15,160 bases of DNA from an uncultured Ruminococcus sp. (GTDB taxonomy: Bacteria > Bacillota > Clostridia > Oscillospirales > Ruminococcaceae), in contig CAMWRL010000020.1 of NCBI GenBank assembly GCA_947176685.1, positions 1 to 15,160 of the forward strand, read 5' to 3'. The notes beneath the pieces were generated by a model, which saw only the letters and a program-made list of their open reading frames with translations, ran no database searches and had not been told where the DNA came from. The position numbers were made by a program, and so were the translations under genes. This document shows positions 6,312 through 11,855 of the stretch, in pieces. Position 1 is the stretch's first letter, and each line of letters starts with the position of its first letter.

Positions 6312-7787
6312 ATGGTTAAAGATATTTACACAAATATCGCTGAACGCACAAACGGAGATATTTATATAGGCGTTGTGGGACCCGTGCGTACCGGAAAATC
6401 AACTTTTATCAAACGTTTTATGGAGTCGCTTGTTATCCCCAACATAACAAGCGAGTTCAAAAGGGAACGTGCAATGGATGAACTGCCGCAGTCCGCAGCC
6501 GGAAAAACTATCATGACCACTGAACCGAAATTTATTCCGGAAGACGCCGTTGAAATAAACATCGGCAGCGGTGCTACTATGAACGTTCGTTTAATAGACT
6601 GCGTGGGTTATATAGTGCCGAGTTCATTAGGCTATATCGAAAACGAAATGCCCCGAATGGTTATGACATCTTGGTTTGATGAGGAAATACCGTTCAATAT
6701 GGCGGCTGAAATCGGTACTCAGAAAGTCATTACAGACCATTCGACAATAGGGCTTGTTGTCACAACGGACGGCACTATTTCGGATATTCCACGTTCCGAG
6801 TACGAGGAATGCGAGGAGCGTGTTATCCGTGAACTCAAAGAACTCGGCAAGCCGTTTGTGGTAATCATGAACACTGTAAATCCGTCATCACAGGAGGCAA
6901 GAAACCTTGCGGCAAGTCTCACTGACAGATATGATACTAAAGTTATTCCGGTAAGCTGTCTCGACCTTGACGAAAACGACATACGTGAAATTATGAGGGA
7001 AATATTATTTTCGTTTCCAATAAAGGAAATAAATATCCGTACAGCACGCTGGATAAACTCCCTTGAAAAAGGTCACTGGCTCAAAACGGAGATTCTTGAC
7101 TGTATCAGAAACTCAGCAAGAGATATAAAGCTTGTCCGTGAAGCTGAGACGGCTATTCAGGCAATGTCACAATGTCCGCACATCATAAACGCTGAAATTT
7201 CCGCTATGGACTTGGGAAACGGCTCGGTTACGATAACCGCCGAACTTGACAACAGTCTGTTTTATAAGATTCTGGGAGAGGCTACCGGCATTGAAATAGA
7301 AAGCGAAAGTGATTTGATGCCGCTGCTTATGGAGCTTAACGAAATCCGCCGGAAGTATCAGCGTATTGAACCGGCACTCGCTGAAGTTGAAGCGACAGGT
7401 TACGGAATAGTTATGCCGGAAATGGAGGAACTGACACTCGAAGAGCCGAAAATCATCAGGCAGGGCGGAAAGTACGGCGTTAAACTCAAGGCAACTGCAC
7501 CGTCCCTGCATATTATGAAAGCCAACATTAATACAACTGTAAGTCCGATAGTAGGCACGGAAAGGCAGTCCGAAGAACTGATTATGTATCTGCTTGACGG
7601 ATTTGACGACAATCCGGCTAAAATATGGGAGAGTAATATTTTCGGAAAGTCTCTCCACGAGCTTGTCAATGAGGGACTGCATAATAAGTTATTCAAGATG
7701 CCCGTTGACGCAAGACTCAAATTACAGGAAACCCTTGAACGTGTAATCAATGAGGGCTGTTCGGGATTGATTTGTTTCATACTTTGA
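6312..7787 (+). CDS. spoIVA: Stage IV sporulation protein A (coat basement-layer ATPase)
   Basis: SpoIVA is an ATPase that polymerises on the mother-cell face of the outer forespore membrane and forms the base on which the coat assembles. The 491-residue product aligns with B. subtilis SpoIVA (492) along its whole length. It has the Walker A motif GPVRTGKS at 23-30, DELPQSAAGKTIMTTEPKF with the conserved threonine pair at 69-70, the Walker B-like RLIDCVGY with D96, and STIGLVVTTDGT. The C-terminal anchoring region ends LKETLERVINEG...GLICFIL, close to the B. subtilis end. I chose ATG 6312 because it matches family N-termini; a GTG at 6303 lies only 3 nt after GGAG and would add three residues. 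From 6312 the spacing to AAGGAG is 12 nt, slightly long. The gene is co-transcribed with sipL. Confidence 0.97.
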   Translation: MVKDIYTNIAERTNGDIYIGVVGPVRTGKSTFIKRFMESLVIPNITSEFKRERAMDELPQSAAGKTIMTTEPKFIPEDAVEINIGSGATMNVRLIDCVGYIVPSSLGYIENEMPRMVMTSWFDEEIPFNMAAEIGTQKVITDHSTIGLVVTTDGTISDIPRSEYEECEERVIRELKELGKPFVVIMNTVNPSSQEARNLAASLTDRYDTKVIPVSCLDLDENDIREIMREILFSFPIKEINIRTARWINSLEKGHWLKTEILDCIRNSARDIKLVREAETAIQAMSQCPHIINAEISAMDLGNGSVTITAELDNSLFYKILGEATGIEIESESDLMPLLMELNEIRRKYQRIEPALAEVEATGYGIVMPEMEELTLEEPKIIRQGGKYGVKLKATAPSLHIMKANINTTVSPIVGTERQSEELIMYLLDGFDDNPAKIWESNIFGKSLHELVNEGLHNKLFKMPVDARLKLQETLERVINEGCSGLICFIL

Positions 7788-7825
7788 AAAAAGCCGGCTG
7801 ATAAATCAATTTCAGCCGGTTTTTC
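7788..7825. terminator. Bidirectional terminator
   Basis: AAAAA-(G)-CCGGCTGA pairs with TCAGCCGGTTTTT, with one bulged G and a loop of about 10 nt. The A tract on one side and T tract on the other let it serve both spoIVA and the convergent 58-aa gene, whose stop abuts it at 7826. Confidence 0.9.
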
Positions 7826-8002
7826 TTATTTAATGTCTTTTACTGTTTTCAGTGCGGAATTTATAGTCTTTTCGCTGATTCCGGTCTTTTTGGAAACAGT
7901 TTCAACTACTTTCTTTTCCTGACCGCTTTTTTCAAGTTCGTCAATAGCTTTCTGCCCTGCCTTTACGACCTTGTCAATCGGAATGTCCGGTAACTTTGCC
8001 AT
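7826..8002 (-). CDS. Small hypothetical protein, 58 residues
   Basis: The protein MAKLPDIPIDKVVK... is Lys-rich, soluble and mostly helical, with no Cys or Trp. Residues 39-58 (VSKKTGISEKTINSALKTVK...) resemble a short helix-turn-helix or coiled segment but are too short to assign. The start at 8002 is chosen because AGGAGG (8012-8017) lies 9 nt upstream; a TTG at 8011 would abut that site. A perfect consensus promoter sits upstream and a terminator at the end, so this is a real monocistronic gene of unknown function despite its size. I do not recognise a family. Confidence 0.75.
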   Translation of the reverse strand: MAKLPDIPIDKVVKAGQKAIDELEKSGQEKKVVETVSKKTGISEKTINSALKTVKDIK

Positions 8003-8033
8003 ATTGCACAACCTCCTGAAATATTATAACTAT

Positions 8034-8062
8034 ATTATAGTCCGGATTTTTCTGTATGTCAA
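8034..8062 (-). promoter_or_regulatory. Perfect sigma-A promoter of the 58-aa gene
   Basis: On the minus strand: TTGACA (8062-8057), 17-bp spacer, TATAAT (8039-8034). All twelve positions match consensus. The predicted start is near 8027, with a leader of about 25 nt. Confidence 0.9.
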
Positions 8063-8064
8063 CA

Positions 8065-8108
8065 TTTTCCGCAAAAAAAACGCACTCGCAAGAGTACGGC
8101 TTTTTATG
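8065..8108. repeat. Dispersed hairpin repeat, copy A
   Basis: This roughly 43-nt element has the pattern TTCCGCA-AAAA-CGCACTC-nnAA-GAGTACGG-TTTTATG. It is nearly identical to copy B, which starts exactly 400 bp to the right. The similarity extends beyond the stem, so this is common origin rather than chance terminator likeness. Confidence 0.7.
8073..8098 (-). terminator. Terminator of the 86-aa gene (hairpin repeat copy A)
   Basis: Read leftwards, CGTACTC-TTGC-GAGTGCG (one G-T pair) is followed by eight T residues, 11 nt after the 86-aa stop. It belongs to a roughly 43-nt repeat (8065-8108) whose second copy lies at 8465-8506. Confidence 0.85.
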
Positions 8109-8369
8109 TCAGAGTTTGACTTCTTCTTTGACCTCCGGTTCCTGAACTTCCGAATTAACTGTAATATAGTTAGGAGGAGCAACCGTTCCTCTTGCTGCGT
8201 TGATGTCAGCCCACAAACCTTTTATAGTCCTGTTTGTCCAGTTGAATAACAGACCGCTTGCTTTGCCGATAACGCTGAAAACCCAGCACAAACCGCATAA
8301 CGGATACAAAGCAACTGCAATCAATGCCGTAAGTATAACAGCAACTATATATGAAATAAATCTTACCAT
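8109..8369 (-). CDS. Small membrane protein, 86 residues
   Basis: Residues 4-26 are a strong hydrophobic helix (ISYIVAVILTALIAVALYPL) and residues 24-43 a second weaker one, so the protein probably has one or two membrane spans. A hydrophilic tail follows (residues 44-86), ending in a Glu/Lys/Val-rich segment (EVQEPEVKEEVKL). The first helix could be read as a signal anchor; no cleavage site is convincing. The ATG has an AAGGAG site 8 nt upstream. The gene has its own consensus promoter and terminator. I do not recognise the family, and no neighbour indicates a role. Confidence 0.75.
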   Translation of the reverse strand: MVRFISYIVAVILTALIAVALYPLCGLCWVFSVIGKASGLLFNWTNRTIKGLWADINAARGTVAPPNYITVNSEVQEPEVKEEVKL

Positions 8370-8414
8370 ATAACAGACTCCTTATATTTTATTTTTTCGT
8401 TTATATCATTATAA

Positions 8415-8443
8415 ATTATAATTCACTATGCTTTAAAAGTCAA
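8415..8443 (-). promoter_or_regulatory. Sigma-A promoter of the 86-aa membrane protein gene
   Basis: On the minus strand: TTGACT (8443-8438), 17-bp spacer, TATAAT (8420-8415). The predicted start is near 8408, about 40 nt before the ATG. Confidence 0.88.
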
Positions 8444-8464
8444 TAGTTTCCAGAATTTTTTGTT

Positions 8465-8506
8465 TATTCCGCACAAAAGCCGCACTCATAAGAGTACGGT
8501 TTTATG
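8465..8506. repeat. Dispersed hairpin repeat, copy B
   Basis: The core CGCACTC-ATAA-GAGTACGG-TTTTATG (8481-8506) differs from copy A mainly in the loop and by a short indel in the T run. As a leftward terminator (8499-8475) it has an 8-bp stem, then CTTTTG. It ends the candidate RNA at 8475-8592. Confidence 0.7.
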
Positions 8507-8592
8507 CATTACCCGAAAGCTGTTTCTTCATTTTATGCCGTCAAATCCCCGCCCCGAATTTCACGGACAGTTTTTTGCACCTATATAAGTGC
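8475..8592 (-). ncRNA. Candidate structured small RNA, about 118 nt
   Basis: This lies in the 310-base stretch between the 86-aa gene and the second XRE gene, where no coding sequence is credible. A perfect minus-strand promoter ends just before it and a terminator-like hairpin closes it. Read leftwards from about 8592 it folds locally. GCAC...GUGC (8592-8589 with 8580-8577) makes a 5' hairpin. CUGU (8570-8567) pairs with ACAG (8523-8520). Inside that, CCGU-AAAU (8566-8558) pairs with AUUU-ACGG (8546-8538) around an 11-nt G-rich loop (UCGGGGCGGGG). The 3' end is the copy B hairpin. I could not match it to a riboswitch or known small RNA. A plus-strand reading is possible, since the inner hairpin is followed by six T residues at 8571-8576, but no plus promoter is seen. 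Confidence 0.5.
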
Positions 8593-8598
8593 AATTTC

Positions 8599-8627
8599 AT
8601 TATAAAACAAATTTATAATAATGTCAA
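8599..8627 (-). promoter_or_regulatory. Perfect sigma-A promoter of the candidate RNA
   Basis: On the minus strand: TTGACA (8627-8622), 17-bp spacer, TATAAT (8604-8599). All twelve positions match consensus. An inverted repeat, ATTATAAA and TTTATAAT (8599-8606 and 8612-8619), covers the -10 box and spacer and could be an operator for the neighbouring XRE regulator. Confidence 0.85.
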
Positions 8628-8679
8628 TACTTTTTGTAAGATTCAAAGTATAGAAATTATATGAAAGGATTTGTTTATA

Positions 8680-8913
8680 ATGAACAAAAAAATCGAACTG
8701 CAAATAGGCAGAAACATCCGGCATCTCAGGGAAAAATGCGGAAGAACTCAGGAAAACCTTGCACAGCAGCTTCAGCTTAACGGCTGCGACATAACAAGAA
8801 GTGCCGTTGCAAAAATCGAAGCAGGACAGCGGCATCTCTATCCGGACGAAATAATCCTTATCAGAAAAATTCTCAATGTCTCATATGAGGAAATTTTCAG
8901 CATTCCGGAATAA
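8680..8913 (+). CDS. Small XRE-family helix-turn-helix regulator
   Basis: This 77-residue single-domain regulator has the classic XRE sequence. IGRNIRHLREKCGRTQENLAQQL (about residues 9-31) holds helices 1-2. ITRSAVAKIEAGQRHLYPDE holds the recognition helix. IRKILNVSYEEIF is the closing helix pair, with the usual VSYEEIF ending. ATG 8680 is preferred, with AAAGGA at 8664-8669; a TTG at 8671 would add three residues and abut the ribosome site. Its upstream bases resemble those of the other XRE gene (ATGAAAGGAT and TTATAATGAA shared around the ribosome site). It is divergent from the perfect promoter of the candidate RNA, and control of that promoter is a reasonable guess. No clear promoter of its own is visible. 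Confidence 0.88.
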   Translation: MNKKIELQIGRNIRHLREKCGRTQENLAQQLQLNGCDITRSAVAKIEAGQRHLYPDEIILIRKILNVSYEEIFSIPE

Positions 8914-8940
8914 GTACGCCCGTACAGGATAATTTTTCTA

Positions 8941-8969
8941 TTGACAAAATATAGCAGTGGGTTTATAAT
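8941..8969 (+). promoter_or_regulatory. Perfect sigma-A promoter of trkA-trkH
   Basis: TTGACA at 8941-8946, 17-bp spacer, TATAAT at 8964-8969. Transcription would start near 8976, with a leader of about 45 nt before trkA. This is too short for a c-di-AMP riboswitch, which often controls potassium genes elsewhere. Confidence 0.9.
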
Positions 8970-9020
8970 TAAGTTGGAGTATTGTAAACTCTGAAATTTC
9001 TATATTTTTATGGAGGAATT

Positions 9021-10379
9021 ATGGACATTATCATTGTAGGCTGCGGAAAAGTCGGCAGCACTCTTGCGGACGTTCTCAGCGATGAACACAATGTTACAGT
9101 AATCGACACTGACGAAACTAAAACCGAAAGTGTCGTAAACGACCACGACGTTATGGGAATTACAGGAAACTGTCTGCAAACAAGCATTTTGGCAGAAGCA
9201 AACGTTGCCAAAACGGATATTTTCATTGCCGTGACTGACTCTGATGAGGTGAATATATTGTCCTGCCTTATAGCAAAGGAACTCAAGGCACATCACTGTA
9301 TAGCCCGTGTACGCAATCCGGAATTTGACAAACAGCTTGTATTTATGCGTGAAAACCTGAAAATAAGTATGATGGTCAATCCCGACTACAACGCCGCCAA
9401 CGAAATCGCCAAAGTACTGCGTTATCCGGAAGCAATAAATATTGAGTCTTTCGCAAAAGGTCGTGTTGACCTTGCCGAAATCCGCATTTCAAAGGGCAGT
9501 ATCCTTGATGGAGTTGTACTCAATAACCTTTCCAGAAGATTGCGCCTTGATGTTCTGATATGCGCCGTCCAGAGAGGCAAGGAGATTTTTATTCCGGACG
9601 GCAACTTTATGCTCCGTGCAGGCGACAAAATCCATATGACTGCTTCTCATAGTGCAATGGTAAAGTTTTTCAAGAGCATAAGTGCCGCTTACCGTGAAAA
9701 ACGTGTAAAATCAGCGGTACTGATAGGCGGCGGACGAGTGGCATATCATCTTGCGCAGCAGCTTATTGAAATGGGAATAAAAGTCAAGATTATTGAAATC
9801 GATTACAACAGATGCCTTGAACTCAGCCAGCGGCTCAACAAAGTCAATATATCCTGCGCTGACGGTACAGACCACGACGTTTTAGAGGGCGAAAGGGTCT
9901 ATGATGCCGATGCGGTTGTAACGCTTACCGGAATTGATGAGGAAAATATCCTGCTGTCGCTTCTTGCAAAGAATAACGGCGTTGAAAAAGTCGTAACCAA
10001 AGTCAACCGTATGAATCTTATACAACTTTCGGATACGCTGTCGCTTGACAGTATAATCTCCCCGAAATCAATCACTGTAAATCAGATTTTACAATATGTC
10101 CGTGCAAAACAGAACGCCAAAGGCAACAATATAACTACTCTGTACCGTCTTGTCAACGACCGTCTTGAAGCTATTGAATTTGTTATACGTGATGAAAAAC
10201 CATATCTTAATACACCGCTTAAAAAACTCAAACTCAAAAAAGGCATACTTATTGCAAGTATCGTAAGAGGCAATGAACTTATTATTCCGAAAGGTGATGA
10301 CTGTCTTAAACTTAACGACAGCGTTGTCATAATCACAACAACCAAAGGTTTCAGCGACCTTAAAAATATTTTTGAATAA
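9021..10379 (+). CDS. trkA: Trk potassium uptake regulatory subunit (two RCK domains)
   Basis: TrkA is the cytosolic nucleotide-binding gating ring of the Trk potassium channel and partners the membrane subunit TrkH encoded next. The 452-residue protein (E. coli TrkA 458) has two tandem RCK halves. The first begins IIIVGCGKVG (glycines at 7, 9, 12) with acidic D29 at the end of strand 2 (VIDTDE). The second begins at about 231, VLIGGGRVAYHLA, where the third glycine is replaced by Ala241, a common variation. Each RCK_N is followed by an RCK_C segment (about 140-218 and 368-452). ATG 9021 follows a GGAGG site by 6 nt. The stop codon overlaps the AAGGAG upstream of trkH. The two-half layout points to TrkA rather than the single-RCK KtrA. 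Confidence 0.95.
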   Translation: MDIIIVGCGKVGSTLADVLSDEHNVTVIDTDETKTESVVNDHDVMGITGNCLQTSILAEANVAKTDIFIAVTDSDEVNILSCLIAKELKAHHCIARVRNPEFDKQLVFMRENLKISMMVNPDYNAANEIAKVLRYPEAINIESFAKGRVDLAEIRISKGSILDGVVLNNLSRRLRLDVLICAVQRGKEIFIPDGNFMLRAGDKIHMTASHSAMVKFFKSISAAYREKRVKSAVLIGGGRVAYHLAQQLIEMGIKVKIIEIDYNRCLELSQRLNKVNISCADGTDHDVLEGERVYDADAVVTLTGIDEENILLSLLAKNNGVEKVVTKVNRMNLIQLSDTLSLDSIISPKSITVNQILQYVRAKQNAKGNNITTLYRLVNDRLEAIEFVIRDEKPYLNTPLKKLKLKKGILIASIVRGNELIIPKGDDCLKLNDSVVIITTTKGFSDLKNIFE

Positions 10380-10400
10380 GGAGTTTACCGGTACTCAGAT

Positions 10401-11837
10401 ATGAATTATAAAATGATTTTATATATTATGGGACAGATTCTCAAAGGCGTGGGACTTTTTATGCTGCTTCCCATAATAGTCGGCTTCATTTACGGCGAGG
10501 AACATGTTGTTTCTTCATTCGGAATACCTTTTGCAGCACTTATGGTTATATCCTTTGCCCTGACTGTAAGAAAACCAAAGGACAATTCAATATTTTCTAT
10601 GGAAGGTTTTGTAAGCGTTGCGGCGTCGTGGATTATGATGTCGGTTGTAGGAGCTTTGCCGTTCATAATTTCGGGGGAAATACCAAATTTTTCAGATGCT
10701 ATCTTTGAAACGGTTTCCGGCTTCACCACAACCGGAGCAACCATACTTAATGATGTTGAATCAATGTCCAAATCCTGCCTTTTCTGGAGAGCTTTCACAC
10801 ACTGGATTGGCGGTATGGGAATACTTATGTTTGTACTGGCGATAATGTCCAGCAACGATTCACGCACCATGCACATGATGAGAGCTGAATGCGCAGGACC
10901 TAAAGCCGGAAAACTTGTATCAAAGTCAAAGTTTTCTGCACGTATACTGTATCTGATATATATATCGCTGACGCTTCTTGAAACAGCAATGCTTCTCTTT
11001 GGCGGAATGCCCCTTTATGATGCAGTGATACACGCATGTTCGTCTGCCGGTACGGGAGGGTTTTCGATATGGGGAGACAGTATAGCCCATTACAACAGCG
11101 TTTATATTGAAACAGTCATTGCAGTATTTGTAATACTTTTCGGAGTAAATTTCAACCTATATTATTATCTTTTGATAAAGAAATTCTCACTTGTATTCAA
11201 AAACGAAGAAGCACGGACATATTTCGGAATCATAATAACCGCAACTGCTATAATTACATTGAATACTATGAAATTATTCGGTTCATTCGGTGAATCTCTC
11301 AGACATTCGTTTTTTATGGTAGCTTCAACAATAACGTCGGCAGGCTTTGCGACAACCGATACTTCAAAATTTCCGGTATTCTCCCAGACGCTTCTGACTA
11401 TGCTTATGTTTGTAGGGTCGTGCGCCGGCTCAACCGGCGGCGGTATGAAAGTTTCAAGAATAATGATACTTTTCAAGACAGGCATAAAAGAACTCAAGTA
11501 TATTGTAAATCCCCGTGCTGTTGCAAGCGTCAAAATGGACGGCAAACCCGTTGAAAATGACGTTGTAAGAGGTGTATCGTCATATTTTATACTGTTTATG
11601 CTGATATTGTGCATATCGCTTCTGCTGGTGACTCTTGACAACTACTCCATTGAAGAATCTGCATCCGCTGTTATAACCTGTATGAATAATATCGGTTTTG
11701 GTGTGGGACGCTTCAGTACTTCCGGAAACCTTGGCGGTCTGAACGCTTTTTCAAAGACTGTACTGAGCTTTGACATGCTTCTCGGCAGACTGGAAATTTA
11801 TCCGCTTATAATGCTGTTCGCAGTAAAAAAACACTAA
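10401..11837 (+). CDS. trkH: Trk potassium channel membrane subunit
   Basis: TrkH/KtrB proteins form the potassium-conducting pore from four pseudo-repeated M1-P-M2 units. This 478-residue protein (E. coli TrkH 483) is highly hydrophobic. It shows all four P-loops with their filter glycines: SGFTTTGAT at about 106-114, SSAGTGGFS at 214-222, TSAGFATTD at 312-320 and NNIGFGVG at 429-436. It also has the conserved SCAGSTGGGMK (340-350) and a C-terminal DMLLGRLEIYPL. It follows trkA by 21 nt. The only ribosome site (AAGGAG, 10378-10383, at the trkA stop) is 17 nt from the ATG, unusually far. No alternative start lies closer, so translation may depend on coupling to trkA. Confidence 0.95.
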   Translation: MNYKMILYIMGQILKGVGLFMLLPIIVGFIYGEEHVVSSFGIPFAALMVISFALTVRKPKDNSIFSMEGFVSVAASWIMMSVVGALPFIISGEIPNFSDAIFETVSGFTTTGATILNDVESMSKSCLFWRAFTHWIGGMGILMFVLAIMSSNDSRTMHMMRAECAGPKAGKLVSKSKFSARILYLIYISLTLLETAMLLFGGMPLYDAVIHACSSAGTGGFSIWGDSIAHYNSVYIETVIAVFVILFGVNFNLYYYLLIKKFSLVFKNEEARTYFGIIITATAIITLNTMKLFGSFGESLRHSFFMVASTITSAGFATTDTSKFPVFSQTLLTMLMFVGSCAGSTGGGMKVSRIMILFKTGIKELKYIVNPRAVASVKMDGKPVENDVVRGVSSYFILFMLILCISLLLVTLDNYSIEESASAVITCMNNIGFGVGRFSTSGNLGGLNAFSKTVLSFDMLLGRLEIYPLIMLFAVKKH

Positions 11838-11855
11838 TAAAGGAGGTTTTCTATT

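Noticed and set aside
8538..8576. Plus-strand terminator reading of the inner hairpin of the candidate RNA
   Set aside because: The hairpin is followed by six T residues on the plus strand, but no plus-strand promoter or gene lies upstream to be terminated. It is kept only as an alternative orientation for the RNA.
8914..8937. GTAC-gccc-GTAC hairpin and T run after the second XRE gene
   Set aside because: A 4-bp stem separated from the T run by 7 nt is too weak to call a terminator.
8970..9020. Possible c-di-AMP riboswitch before trkA
   Set aside because: The leader is only about 45 nt and shows none of the required helices.
11770..11812. TTGACA and TATAAT hexamers near the end of trkH
   Set aside because: They are 31 bp apart, far too wide for a promoter, and both are explained by conserved trkH codons (FDML and LIML).
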